From positions 1 to 62,973 of the forward strand of contig CAZUZD010000004.1 in assembly GCA_964624465.1 (NCBI GenBank): a DNA stretch of 62,973 bases, in the 5' to 3' direction. Each line of letters opens with the position of its first letter. Positions within the stretch are counted from its first letter, which is position 1. Source of the stretch: CAZUZD01 sp964624465 (GTDB lineage Bacteria; Planctomycetota; Planctomycetia; Isosphaerales; Isosphaeraceae). Positions 1 through 8,627 of the stretch are shown piece after piece. The notes under the pieces are model-generated. The model was not told the DNA's origin. It was given only the letters and a program-made list of their open reading frames with translations, and did no database searches. The position numbers and the translations under genes are program-made.

Positions 1-2033
1 ACCTGGGCGCCGTTGGAGAAGTCGCCGAACTGGGCCTCCCAGAGGATGAGCATGTTCGGCTCATCGAGGGAGTACCCGTAGTCGAACCCGAGCACGCCGG
101 CCTCGGAGAGGCTGCTGTCGTAGACGCAGAAGTTCGCCTGGTCGGCCGCCAGGTGATTCAGCGGCGTGAACCGCTCGGCCGTGCGGTAGTCGACCAGCAC
201 CGCGTGGCGATGGCTGAACGTGCCGCGGCGGCTGTCCTGGCCACTGAGGCGCACCGGGGTGCCCTCCAGGAGCAGTGAGCCGAACGAGAGCGCCTCGGCG
301 AAGCCCCAGTCGATGCCGCCGTCGGTCTCGAACGCCTTGGCCCGCGCGGCCAGGATGCGGTCGAGCTTCGGATTGCGCTGGAACCCCTCGGGGATCGTCG
401 CGAGCGAGTCGCTGATCCGGCGGAGCGTCTCGGCGGGCACGCCGGTGGGGGTCGGCTCGAACGAGTACGGGTGGTCGAGGCCCTTCCAGGGGCCCTGATA
501 GCCCGCCTGAGCGACGGGCTCGCTCTTGCGGTTGTGCACCTCGTCGTAGACGGCCTGGAGCTTCTCCTTGAACGTCTCCTCGATCGTCTCGGCCTCGGCC
601 GTCGTCAGCTCGCCGGCGACGATCAGGCTCTCGGTGTAGAGGTCGACGACGTTGGGGCGCTCGCGGATCTTCTCGTACTCCAGCGGCTGCGTGAACGCCG
701 GCTCGTCACCCTCGTTGTGGCCGTGCTTGCGGTAGCAGACCATGTCGATGACGACGTCCTGGGCGAACGTCTGCCGGAAGTCCATCGCCAGCTCGGCCAC
801 GTAGGCGCAGGCCTCGGTGTCCTCGCCGTTGACGTGGAAGATCGGCACCTCGATCATCTTCGCCAGGTCGGTGCAGTACCGCGTCGAGCGGCTGTCGGCC
901 GGCGCCGTGGTGAAGCCGATCTGGTTGTTGACGACGACGTGGATCGTGCCGCCGGTGCGATAGCCGTTGAGCTGCGAGAGGTTCAATGTCTCCATCACGA
1001 GACCCTGGCCAGCGAACGCGGCGTCGCCGTGGATCAGCAGCGGGATGCCGAACTTCCGCTCGGTGTCCTTGAACCGGCGCTGCTTGGCCCGGACGCGCCC
1101 CTCGACGACCGGGTCGACCGCCTCGAGGTGGCTCGGGTTGGGCGTCAGCGACAGGTGGACGCTCTGGCCGTCGGCGGTCTGGTGATCGTACGAGAAGCCG
1201 AGGTGATACTTGACGTCACCATCACCGGCGACGGTCTTGGGCCGGTTGCCCTCGAACTCGTGGAAGATGTAGCCGTAGGGCTTGTTCAGGATGTTCGCCA
1301 GCACGTTCAGGCGCCCGCGGTGGGGCATCCCGATGACGATCTCCTTGACCTTCCAGGTATTGCCGGCTCGCTCGATGAGCGTATCGAGCAGCGGGATCAG
1401 CATCTCGCCGCCTTCGAGCGAGAACCGCTTCTGCCCGATGTAATGGCTGTGCAGGAAGGTCTCGAAGAGCGCCGCCCGGTTGAGCATCAGCAACGCCCGA
1501 CGCTTGCGCTGGGTGTCGAAGCTGGGCCGGTTTGCATTCGGCTCCATCCGCTCCTGGAGCCAGGTGCGGATGCGGCGATTCTGGATGTGCATGTACTCCA
1601 CACCGATGGTGCGGCAGTACGTCGCGCGGAGCTGCTCGAGGATCGAGCGCAGCGTGGCGTGAGCCGGCGAGCCCAGCGGGTTGAAGAAGGTGCGGTCCAG
1701 GTCCGCGTCGGTCAGCCCGAAGGCCGACAGCTCGAGCATCTCGTGGCTGGAGCGAGGCGGGGTGAGCTGGAGCGGGTCGAGGTCGGCCAGATAGTGGCCG
1801 ATCTCGCGGTAGGCATCCACCAGCTGGGTGACGCCGGCCTGGGCCTGGGCCGAGCGGCCGTCACCGGCGGCCGCGGACTCGCCGCCGCCACTGGCGCCGT
1901 CCAGGGCCAGCTCGTAGCCCTCGAAGAACGAGCGCCACGACTCGTCGACCGACTGGGGGTCATCCCGCCAGCGTTGGTAATTGGTCTCGATGAGATCGAG
2001 GTTCCAGCGACTCGCGACCGACGGGCGACTCAT
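1..2033 (-). CDS. sucA: 2-oxoglutarate dehydrogenase E1 component (C-terminus cut by window edge)
   Basis: This is the thiamine-diphosphate E1 subunit of the 2-oxoglutarate dehydrogenase complex, which decarboxylates 2-oxoglutarate in the TCA cycle. The N-terminus carries the E1o signature NYQRWRDDPQSVDESW followed by FFEGYELA. This segment normally docks the E2 subunit. At the window edge the frame reads WEAQFGDFSNGAQ, the conserved E1 motif that usually lies around residue 650-700. About 677 codons are present and the family is about 900-950 residues, so the last quarter is missing only because the window ends. The start is the ATG at 2031-2033, in the right place for the conserved N-terminus. 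The next gene upstream makes lipoyl-protein attachment possible, which fits a lipoate-dependent complex. Family assignment is firm. Confidence 0.96.
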   Translation of the reverse strand, partial: MSRPSVASRWNLDLIETNYQRWRDDPQSVDESWRSFFEGYELALDGASGGGESAAAGDGRSAQAQAGVTQLVDAYREIGHYLADLDPLQLTPPRSSHEMLELSAFGLTDADLDRTFFNPLGSPAHATLRSILEQLRATYCRTIGVEYMHIQNRRIRTWLQERMEPNANRPSFDTQRKRRALLMLNRAALFETFLHSHYIGQKRFSLEGGEMLIPLLDTLIERAGNTWKVKEIVIGMPHRGRLNVLANILNKPYGYIFHEFEGNRPKTVAGDGDVKYHLGFSYDHQTADGQSVHLSLTPNPSHLEAVDPVVEGRVRAKQRRFKDTERKFGIPLLIHGDAAFAGQGLVMETLNLSQLNGYRTGGTIHVVVNNQIGFTTAPADSRSTRYCTDLAKMIEVPIFHVNGEDTEACAYVAELAMDFRQTFAQDVVIDMVCYRKHGHNEGDEPAFTQPLEYEKIRERPNVVDLYTESLIVAGELTTAEAETIEETFKEKLQAVYDEVHNRKSEPVAQAGYQGPWKGLDHPYSFEPTPTGVPAETLRRISDSLATIPEGFQRNPKLDRILAARAKAFETDGGIDWGFAEALSFGSLLLEGTPVRLSGQDSRRGTFSHRHAVLVDYRTAERFTPLNHLAADQANFCVYDSSLSEAGVLGFDYGYSLDEPNMLILWEAQFGDFSNGAQ

Positions 2034-2249
2034 GACAGAAGATCCCGTAAGGCCGGACTTGGACCGGATCTGCGCCGGTGCGGCCGGGCCGAGGAATGAT
2101 CGCCGCGCGGAGGTTAGACTCCACGCATCTCCAAAGCATACCGCAAACCGCGGAATGCCCCCAGACGGAAACGCACGGCGGTTTCGGGAAGTATAGGCAG
2201 CCGGGTCGAGGAAGTGCGCGATTCCGGGATCCCACCCACCGGACAACCG

Positions 2250-3017
2250 TCAGAGTCGCCCGATCCAGGCGGGATCGGCAAACTTCTCGACCACGAGCCG
2301 CCGGACGTCGTCCCAGGGGACGGGCATCGCCACCGGATCGGTGGCCCAGCCCCGCCGGAGGCACGCCACCAGTTCGTCGCGGGCCAGCGGAAGGTTCACC
2401 ACGAAGTCGCGATGCGAGCGGCCCGCTCGGTACTCGGGCTGGCGGTCGGGCTCGGCCAGGTACCGGGGAACCTGGTCGAGCGGAAAGTCATACAGGATCG
2501 TGGCATGCACCAGAAAGTGGCGCTTCACCCGCCGCTGGGCACTGCCCGAGAACTTGCGGCCGCCCAGGGTCAGATCGCCGGAGCCGCGCACCTCGACCGC
2601 GGGCGCCAGAGCCCGAAGGTAGCTGGCCAGTTGCTCCAGGACGGCCACCTGGGCACGGTCGACCGCCTCGAACTCCGGATGGGCGGCGATCGGGAGCACC
2701 ACGGCCACGTTCAGGGCCCCGGGCCCGACCACCACGGTCCCACCGCCGCTCGAACGGCGCGCCAGGCTCACCCCATCGGCCTGGCAGGCTTCCAGGTGGA
2801 CGTCCCGATCGCGCCGTCCGGAGGCGCCCAGCACGACGGCCATCTCGCTCGATTCCCAGAACCGCATCACGGGCCCTCTGGGATCGGTCTCGACGGCCGC
2901 GAGCAGCGCCTCATCCAGGGCGAGGTTCTCGGCGATCGTCGGGAGCGTCAGGTCCAACAGTCGGCGGTCGCCGAAATCGAGGTCGCTCTGGGGGTGGGGC
3001 ATCGGGTGCGTCGTCAT
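2250..3017 (-). CDS. lplA: Lipoate-protein ligase A family protein
   Basis: A 255-residue protein of the biotin/lipoate A/B ligase fold, expected to attach lipoate or an octanoyl group to a lysine of lipoyl domains. Visible motifs are RRSSGGG (about residues 87-93, lipoate-binding loop) and GRKFSGSA (153-160) with the family's invariant lysine, K155, followed by KRHFLVHATIL. No cysteine sits at the LipM position, so a ligase or LplA-like role is preferred over an octanoyltransferase. The frame stays open further upstream, but the ATG at 3015-3017 is chosen because the upstream residues are proline/arginine-rich and non-conserved. It lies just upstream of sucA on the same strand, a sensible context because the 2-oxoglutarate dehydrogenase complex needs lipoate. 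Confidence 0.88.
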   Translation of the reverse strand: MTTHPMPHPQSDLDFGDRRLLDLTLPTIAENLALDEALLAAVETDPRGPVMRFWESSEMAVVLGASGRRDRDVHLEACQADGVSLARRSSGGGTVVVGPGALNVAVVLPIAAHPEFEAVDRAQVAVLEQLASYLRALAPAVEVRGSGDLTLGGRKFSGSAQRRVKRHFLVHATILYDFPLDQVPRYLAEPDRQPEYRAGRSHRDFVVNLPLARDELVACLRRGWATDPVAMPVPWDDVRRLVVEKFADPAWIGRL

Positions 3018-3024
3018 GAGGGGA

Positions 3025-3053
3025 ATTGTAACCGACCGCCAGGGCGGATCGTT
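3025..3053 (-). promoter_or_regulatory. Candidate leaderless promoter of the lipoate ligase gene
   Basis: On the minus strand a TACAAT box (5 of 6 matches to the bacterial -10 consensus) lies at 3030-3025, only seven bases before the ATG at 3017. Transcription from it would begin at or next to the start codon, giving a leaderless mRNA. The -35 region (AACGAT near 3053-3048) is poor. This is inference from sequence only. Confidence 0.35.
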
Positions 3054-3167
3054 GACTCGGGTGGACCGGCGGGGCACGATCGGTTTCGGTGAGATCGGCG
3101 GCCGGTCGTGGCCTCTCACCCTCCCACCTCCGCCTGCTCCCTGCTCGGACAACACGGGAATCGCGTC

Positions 3168-3956
3168 ATGCTGCCAGGTGCCGGTGCGCGCGCCTCGGGG
3201 CGCTCCGACCGCCGAGCCATCACCCGCGCTTCGCTGGTGCTGGTCCTGGGCATACTCGTCCTCATCGTCTGGCGGGATGGCCACCAGGTCGGAGCCCTCC
3301 GCGAAGTGCCCGGCCCGATCCCGACCGCGGATCGCGGGGCTTCAGACCCCTCCGGGCAACTGAACCCCTCGGGCTGCTTCGAGTGCCATCCGAAAATTCA
3401 GGAGGCGACCGAGCGGGGCCAGGGCCGCCCGGGACACCGGAGCCGCCAGACGGAGCCCGGAGATCGGGACGCGACCGACTGCGAGGCCTGTCACGGCCCG
3501 GGTCGGGCGCACGCCGAGTCGGCGCGTCAGGGGGGGCGGCCGCTCGCGATGCCATTCGGCCCCGGCCGGTCGCTGCCCGGCGAGGAGGTCCGGATGTGCG
3601 GGCGGTGCCATGGCGGTTCCGGCGCGCTGGGAGAAGGCTCCACGATGGTTGGCTCGCCGTCCGAGGCCCATCCGCTCGACCTCACGCATTCGGCCTGCTA
3701 CCGGGCCAGCGAGGGGCGGCTGTCGTGCACGACGTGCCACGATCCGCACCGCTCCGACGGCCAGGACCGGGCGCGCTACGAACGGGTCTGCCTCGACTGC
3801 CACCAGCGGGCGGACCGTCGCCCTTCGGTGGCAAGTTGCCCGGTGGCGGCACGGTCGGGCTGTGTGGAATGCCACCTACCGATGGTCCCAGCGGGGGATC
3901 ACCGGTTCGTGAGCGACCACCGCATCCGCAAGCCTCCAGGGCGGGGCCGCCCGTGA
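3168..3956 (+). CDS. Membrane-anchored six-haem c-type cytochrome
   Basis: A 262-residue protein with one N-terminal membrane segment (about residues 21-35, VLVLGILVLIVW) and six CXXCH haem-binding motifs: CFECH, CEACH, CGRCH, CTTCH, CLDCH and CVECH. Their spacing, and the CTTCHDPH block after a conserved S-x-C-Y element, resemble the multihaem cytochromes (cytochrome c554/NrfB-like class) common in planctomycetes. It should act outside the cytoplasmic membrane in electron transfer; partner and substrate cannot be read from the sequence. An in-frame ATG at 3108 would add 20 residues; the start at 3168 is preferred because it puts the membrane anchor near the N-terminus. It runs convergently towards a second cytochrome gene. 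Confidence 0.82.
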   Translation: MLPGAGARASGRSDRRAITRASLVLVLGILVLIVWRDGHQVGALREVPGPIPTADRGASDPSGQLNPSGCFECHPKIQEATERGQGRPGHRSRQTEPGDRDATDCEACHGPGRAHAESARQGGRPLAMPFGPGRSLPGEEVRMCGRCHGGSGALGEGSTMVGSPSEAHPLDLTHSACYRASEGRLSCTTCHDPHRSDGQDRARYERVCLDCHQRADRRPSVASCPVAARSGCVECHLPMVPAGDHRFVSDHRIRKPPGRGRP

Positions 3957-3980
3957 GATCGAGGCACAGGGCGCGCGGAA

Positions 3981-4015
3981 CGACCCCACCCGGTCGAATC
4001 GGCCGGGTGAGGTCG
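3981..4015. terminator. GC-rich hairpin between the two convergent cytochrome genes
   Basis: An inverted repeat with 13-bp arms and one mismatch (3981-3993 against 4003-4015) and a nine-base loop lies in the short space between two convergent stop codons. It has no T-tract on either side. Its position suggests a bidirectional terminator or 3'-end protecting hairpin. Confidence 0.5.
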
Positions 4016-4047
4016 TGACGGTCAGGCGGCGATCACGGCCGGTTGGC

Positions 4048-4500
4048 TCAGTGCTCGTCCTTCTTGAACACGTCGTGGCAGGCGGTGCAGGTGGCCTGGA
4101 CCTTCTTGTACTCGGCCTTGGCGGCGGGCTGCTCGACGTCGGCCTTGGCGGCCAGGGTGGCGAAGTTCTGCGACTCCGTCACGAACTTGTCGACCAGCTC
4201 GGTCCACTTCTCCTGGGGCTGCTTCTCGTGCTTGGCCGGCTCGGTGAACTCGCGGCTGTCCTTCCCCAGCTTGGCGAGCTCCTTGGCGGCGGTGACGACC
4301 TCGGCCTGGGCCTTCTTGAAGCTGGCCGGGTTCCGCACGCCCTTGAGGACCTTGGAGTTCTCGGCCTGCACCTTCTCCATGATCTTGTGCAGCGGCGAGT
4401 CGTCGTGATCATCACGCGCGGCCACCGCGTTGACGCCGAGGGCCACGACGGCGGTGGCGATCATCGCTCCGGCCAGGACCGAAAACTTGCGAGACTTCAT
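4048..4500 (-). CDS. Secreted cytochrome c'-like (class II) monohaem protein
   Basis: A 150-residue protein with a signal peptide (MKSRKF, then a hydrophobic stretch ending near VNAVAA, residue 28), a mostly helical lysine-rich body, and a single haem motif CTACH near the C-terminus (residues 138-142). A C-terminal haem site on a four-helix-type sequence is the hallmark of class II cytochrome c (c'/c556 type). These bind small ligands or carry electrons in the periplasm. The start ATG at 4498-4500 places the signal peptide directly at the N-terminus. It is convergent with the six-haem cytochrome gene, so the two may share a respiratory setting but not an operon. Confidence 0.85.
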   Translation of the reverse strand: MKSRKFSVLAGAMIATAVVALGVNAVAARDDHDDSPLHKIMEKVQAENSKVLKGVRNPASFKKAQAEVVTAAKELAKLGKDSREFTEPAKHEKQPQEKWTELVDKFVTESQNFATLAAKADVEQPAAKAEYKKVQATCTACHDVFKKDEH

Positions 4501-4642
4501 GAGGGCTGACTCCAGGGAACAGCGTTCCGAAGGACCACGAAGGCAGGGGGGAGGGACACCGGCCCGTTCGCGGACGGCCCCATCCCGATACCGGGGAAAC
4601 CCAACATAAAGGGGGGCCCCGGACGGTTCAAGCGCAACAGGC

Positions 4643-4660
4643 CGCGGGCCCCGGCCCGCG
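4643..4660. repeat. Perfect 8-bp inverted repeat upstream of purM
   Basis: CGCGGGCC, two bases, then GGCCCGCG form a perfect palindrome in the 325-base space between the cytochrome c' and purM genes. It lies 20 bases upstream of the candidate purM -35 box. It could be a regulator site or a chance GC palindrome. Nothing else gene-like is seen in 4501-4825. Confidence 0.35.
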
Positions 4661-4679
4661 ACCCGGGGGCTCGGTTGGC

Positions 4680-4707
4680 TTGTCCCCCGGCGATCGTGGG
4701 TTAGACT
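4680..4707 (+). promoter_or_regulatory. Candidate sigma70-type promoter of purM
   Basis: TTGTCC (4680-4685), a 16-base spacer and TAGACT (4702-4707) sit about 118 bases before the purM start. Spacing and the TAG-type -10 box match other promoter candidates in this window. Confidence 0.5.
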
Positions 4708-4825
4708 GGCGGGAGATTCGACGCAATCCGGCGTCGCGGTCCGCCCCGGCCTCGCCCTCCGGCGATCCCCCGGCACCCTCCGATCGCCCCCGTCCGGCCC
4801 GACCTCCGAGCCCCGAAGGCCGCTC

Positions 4826-5896
4826 ATGGCAGAACCCATCGACTACAAGGCGGCCGGCGTCGACCTCGACGTCTACGAAGAGACCATGAAGCGGCTGCCG
4901 GCGTTGCTCCGGCGCACCTATTCCAGCCCCAGGGTGATGGACTGGCCCGGCGGGTTCGCCGGCCTGTTCCGCCTGAACGCGAACATCGGCCTGCTCTCGC
5001 GCACCTACCGCGACCCGGTCCTGGTCGCCTCGACCGACGGCGTGGGCACCAAGCTCAAGCTCGCCGTGGCTACCGGCCGGCACCAGACGGTCGGCATCGA
5101 CCTTGTCGCCATGTCGGTCAACGACTGCCTCTGCGCGGGGGCCGAGCCGCTGCTGTTCCTGGACTACGTCGCGATGAGCTCCGACAACCCGGATCTCACC
5201 GAGCAGATCGTCCAGGGCATCAGCGACGGCTGCATCGAGGCCGAGTGCGCCCTGCTGGGCGGCGAGACGGCGATCCTGCCCGACTTCTACCAGCCCGGCG
5301 AGTACGACCTGGCGGGCTTCTGCCTGGGCGTGGTCGAGCGGAAGATGATCCTCGACGGCAAGGAGATCCGCGAGGGGGACAAGATCATCGGCCTGGCCTC
5401 GTCGGGCCTGCACTCCAACGGCTACAGCCTGGCCCGCCGGATCGCCTTCGATCACGGCGGCCTGAAGCCCGAGTCGCACGTGCCCGAGCTGGGCCGCACC
5501 GTCGCCGACGAGTTCCTGGAGCCGACCCGCCTCTACGTGCGGGCGCTCAAGACCGTGTACCGCAACTATCGGGTCAAGCGGGTGATCCACGGCATCGCGC
5601 ACATCACCGGCGGCGGGCTGATCGAGAACCCGCCCCGCATCCTGCGCGAGGGCCTGGCCATGCGCCTGGAGCGGACCTGGGACATCCCGCCCGTCTTCTC
5701 GTGGCTCCAGACCCTGGGCAGCGTGCCCGACCCGGAGATGTTCCGGGTCTTCAACATGGGGATCGGCCTGGTGCTCGTCGTGGCGCCCTACTACGCCGAA
5801 TCGATCGTCCGCACCCTCCGCACCGAGGCCAACATCCCGGCCTGGGTGATCGGCGAGGTGGTTGCCGGCAACCGGGACGTCACGATCGCGTCGTGA
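4826..5896 (+). CDS. purM: Phosphoribosylformylglycinamidine cyclo-ligase
   Basis: AIR synthetase, the fifth step of de novo purine synthesis: ATP-dependent closure of the imidazole ring to give aminoimidazole ribotide. The 356-residue protein has the family landmarks in order: STDGVGTKLKLA (ATP/substrate loop), DLVAMSVNDCLCAGAEPL, LLGGETAILP, SSGLHSNGYSLAR and HITGGGLIENPPRI. Length is normal. It lies convergent to dsbD with only 28 bases between the stops. Another purine gene, purC, lies about 17 kb away on the other strand, so purine genes are scattered here rather than clustered. Confidence 0.97.
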   Translation: MAEPIDYKAAGVDLDVYEETMKRLPALLRRTYSSPRVMDWPGGFAGLFRLNANIGLLSRTYRDPVLVASTDGVGTKLKLAVATGRHQTVGIDLVAMSVNDCLCAGAEPLLFLDYVAMSSDNPDLTEQIVQGISDGCIEAECALLGGETAILPDFYQPGEYDLAGFCLGVVERKMILDGKEIREGDKIIGLASSGLHSNGYSLARRIAFDHGGLKPESHVPELGRTVADEFLEPTRLYVRALKTVYRNYRVKRVIHGIAHITGGGLIENPPRILREGLAMRLERTWDIPPVFSWLQTLGSVPDPEMFRVFNMGIGLVLVVAPYYAESIVRTLRTEANIPAWVIGEVVAGNRDVTIAS

Positions 5897-5924
5897 CCTC
5901 CCGGTCGAGGGCCGGTGGCGAGGC

Positions 5925-8318
5925 TCAGCGGGCAGGTTGATCCGAGCTGGCGACCTTGGCGGGTCCGCCCTGGAACTTCTCCAGCCCGGCCTTGAGGAAC
6001 GAGACGAACTGCGGTGCCTCGGCGAACGCCGACTGGGCCAGGACCTTGCCGTCCGGGGTCACGACCACGTAGTACGGCTGGTTCTGCTGCTGAACGAGGT
6101 CCAGCTCGAAGAGGGCGTTTTCCTCGGCAAACGACTGCTTGTCATCGGCCGACAGGGTCTCGATCGGGATCCGGTCGACGTAGAGCGAGACCGTCACGAA
6201 CTGCTTGAGCAGGGCCACCACCTCGGGCCGGGGGAAGACCCCCTGTTCCATGGTGCGGCAATTGGCGCAGTTGACCCCGGTGAAGTCGATCAGGACCGGG
6301 CGATTCTGCGCCTTGGCCTCCTCCAGGGCCTGTTTGTAGCTCAGGCCCCAGCGGACGCCGTGCACCTTCTTCTCCTGGCGCATCGCCTCCTCGGGGTCGC
6401 TGGAGGTCGCCTTGACTTCCTCCTGCCGCTCGCCGGCAACGAGACTGGCCGTCGAGCTACCGGCCGTCCCGCCGAGCGTGGGCAGCGCGGCCAGGAGCTG
6501 GCGGGATGCATCGAGCTCACCGACGTCGGCGGGCAGCATCCCCACGACCATGCGCTCGTAGACGCGGCCCTTCGGCGGGTTGCCGAACAGGGCTGGGGCC
6601 AGGTAGAGGGCCAGGGTCAGGAAGCCGGCACCGAGGACCATCCGGCCGGCGCCGACCTTGACGTCATCATGGTCGTGGTCGGTGCGGAAGAAGCCGAGCA
6701 GGTAGAGGCCGCAGATGGTGGCCAGCACGACCCAGATCGAGAGCACGACCTGGGCGTCGAACCAGGCGGAGTCGGGGCTGGCGCCGAAGCCAATCTCGGC
6801 GGTGTTCAGGAACTTGAAGGCCGCGCCGATCTCGATCAGGCCACCGACGACCTTGACCGCGTTCATCCAGTCGCCGCTGCGCGGCAGGGTCGAGAGCCGG
6901 CCGGGCATCAGGGCCAGCAGCAGGAACGGGAAGGCGAGCACCGACGAGAACACGACCATGCCGATGATCGGGTACCAGTAGCTCCCCTTCGCCGCGAGCA
7001 CGAGCAGGCCGCCGACGACCGGCACGGTGCAGCTGAACGAGGTGATCGTCAGCGTCAGGGCCATGAAGATCACGCCGACGAGCCCGCCGCTGGACTCCTT
7101 GCTGGCCGAGGCGTTCAGCAGGAACGTCGGCAGCCGCAGCTCGAAGAGGCCGAGCAGGCTCAGCCCGAATGCGATGAAGACCAGGCCCAGTGCCAGGTTG
7201 ACCCAGCCGTTGCTGGCGAGCTGGTTCAACGCGGTCGCCCCGAGGAACGCCGTCATCACCACGCCCAGGAGCGTGAAGATGCCGATGATCGCCAGGCAGT
7301 ACGTCAGCGCCAGGCCGGTGGTCGAGCCGCCTTTCTGGCCCTGCTTGACGAAGAAGTTCACCGTAATCGGGATCATCGGCCAGACGCAGGGCATGAGCAG
7401 GGCGAGCAGGCCGCCCAGGGCAGCGAACACCAGGAACGAGCCAAAGCCCTGATCGATGGCCTGCTGGACGGTGCCCGGGGCGGCTGCGGTGGCGGCCGTC
7501 GGAGCGGAGGGCGTCGCGGTCGACGGGGCCGCGGCCACGGGGGCCTCGGGGCCGGCGGCCGGGGCGGCCTCATCCCCGATCAGTCCCACCGTCAGGGGTG
7601 CCAGGGCCACTGCGCCCGGGAACGCCACGAGCCGCGTTGCCGCGGCTCGGAGCATCGTGCCCAGGTGGCCCCCCCGACGCTCCGGTCGGGGGTCGCCGCG
7701 ATCCGAGGTCGGCCCGACCGGTGCGGCCGGCCGTGTAGTTGCCGTCCCGCCAGAGCCGCCACCCACGGTCACCGTGGCGTCGGGAACCGTGATATTCACC
7801 GGCGGCTTGCACGACTGGTCCTTGCAGATCTGGAAGTAGATCTGGCTCTTGACCGTATGCATGCCCGCCTTGGCGTCAGCAGGCACCTGGAGCTTGATCG
7901 ACCAGGACACCTTGCCTTCGTGGAACGCCACGCTGTCGAGGCTCGGGAAGGCGGGCTCCTTGGCTCTCTCGGGGGCGTGATCGGGCGTCCAGTCACCCAC
8001 CGACTTGAGGCCGGCCGGGTCGAACAGGTCGAACTCGGTGCTCCGCGGGCCCTCGTCGGGCTGGGCCCTGGCGAACGCGTAGATGTGCCAGGGCTCTTCC
8101 ACGTTGGCCGTGACGGTGTAGGTCACGGTGTCGCCGGGCTTGGCGACGGCCGGCTCGATGCGGGTGGAGAGCACGACCTCGGGCGGGCGGAGCCTCGGGT
8201 TCGTGTCGCGCCGCTTGGGCTTCAAATCCTGAGCCAGTGCAGGGCTCGCGAAGGCGGCGCAGGCGAGGGCCACGGCGAGTCCGACGGCGAGCGGCCGGCG
8301 GGGGGAGGGCAGCGGCAT
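5925..8318 (-). CDS. dsbD: Thiol:disulfide interchange protein DsbD
   Basis: A 797-residue inner-membrane reductant conductor that passes electrons from cytoplasmic thioredoxin to periplasmic disulfides. In order: signal peptide (1-30); periplasmic alpha domain with its cysteine pair C165/C170 (ICKDQSC); a long Ala/Pro/Thr-rich linker (about 185-285); an eight-helix core with C311 in MPCVWPMIP and C430 in SFSCTVP; and a C-terminal thioredoxin domain with CANC (C684/C687). All six redox cysteines are present. The frame stays open upstream to about 9320, but the ATG at 8316-8318 is chosen because it starts a clean signal peptide. The linker is longer than in enterobacterial DsbD. Clients may be the c-type cytochromes nearby, which need reduced CXXCH; that is inference. 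Confidence 0.93.
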   Translation of the reverse strand: MPLPSPRRPLAVGLAVALACAAFASPALAQDLKPKRRDTNPRLRPPEVVLSTRIEPAVAKPGDTVTYTVTANVEEPWHIYAFARAQPDEGPRSTEFDLFDPAGLKSVGDWTPDHAPERAKEPAFPSLDSVAFHEGKVSWSIKLQVPADAKAGMHTVKSQIYFQICKDQSCKPPVNITVPDATVTVGGGSGGTATTRPAAPVGPTSDRGDPRPERRGGHLGTMLRAAATRLVAFPGAVALAPLTVGLIGDEAAPAAGPEAPVAAAPSTATPSAPTAATAAAPGTVQQAIDQGFGSFLVFAALGGLLALLMPCVWPMIPITVNFFVKQGQKGGSTTGLALTYCLAIIGIFTLLGVVMTAFLGATALNQLASNGWVNLALGLVFIAFGLSLLGLFELRLPTFLLNASASKESSGGLVGVIFMALTLTITSFSCTVPVVGGLLVLAAKGSYWYPIIGMVVFSSVLAFPFLLLALMPGRLSTLPRSGDWMNAVKVVGGLIEIGAAFKFLNTAEIGFGASPDSAWFDAQVVLSIWVVLATICGLYLLGFFRTDHDHDDVKVGAGRMVLGAGFLTLALYLAPALFGNPPKGRVYERMVVGMLPADVGELDASRQLLAALPTLGGTAGSSTASLVAGERQEEVKATSSDPEEAMRQEKKVHGVRWGLSYKQALEEAKAQNRPVLIDFTGVNCANCRTMEQGVFPRPEVVALLKQFVTVSLYVDRIPIETLSADDKQSFAEENALFELDLVQQQNQPYYVVVTPDGKVLAQSAFAEAPQFVSFLKAGLEKFQGGPAKVASSDQPAR

Positions 8319-8406
8319 GTCAGCACGTCCCACTGGGGCAACGGGTCGACCCAGCACGGGGCCTCGGCGGGCACCGATCCCCGGCGCTGGCAGGAGGATG
8401 TATGTC

Positions 8407-8435
8407 ATCCTAAGCGGCCGCCCCCGATGGGACAA
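8407..8435 (-). promoter_or_regulatory. Candidate promoter of dsbD
   Basis: Read on the minus strand: TTGTCC (8435-8430), a 17-base spacer and TAGGAT (8412-8407), about 90 bases before the dsbD start. The -10 box overlaps a small inverted repeat, AGGATG-TATGT-CATCCT (8395-8411), which could be an operator. Confidence 0.5.
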
Positions 8436-8496
8436 GCCGCTTCGATCGCCTGGAGGCCACCCCTGGGAGCCGGCGTGCGAGGGTGGACGGTTCGGG

Positions 8497-8525
8497 TTGA
8501 CCGGCCCGGGCGTCTGGCCTAGAGT
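8497..8525 (+). promoter_or_regulatory. Candidate promoter of the phosphatase/membrane-protein pair
   Basis: TTGACC (8497-8502), a 17-base spacer and TAGAGT (8520-8525) lie about 103 bases before the start at 8628. Together with the minus-strand site at 8407-8435 this makes the 309-base gap (8319-8627) a divergent promoter region. Confidence 0.55.
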
Positions 8526-8627
8526 CCGCGCCGCGTCGGAAGGACCCGCGCGAAGGCGAGCCGCAATGCGCTCGGCCGTCCCGATCGGGTCACGCCAGAT
8601 CGAGGCCCCCGGGCGAGCCCCTGAGCC

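Noticed and set aside
5862..8522. Long plus-strand frame across dsbD
   Set aside because: The minus-strand DsbD has all redox motifs; the plus-strand frame has low-complexity His/Gln/Asp-rich sequence and no domain.
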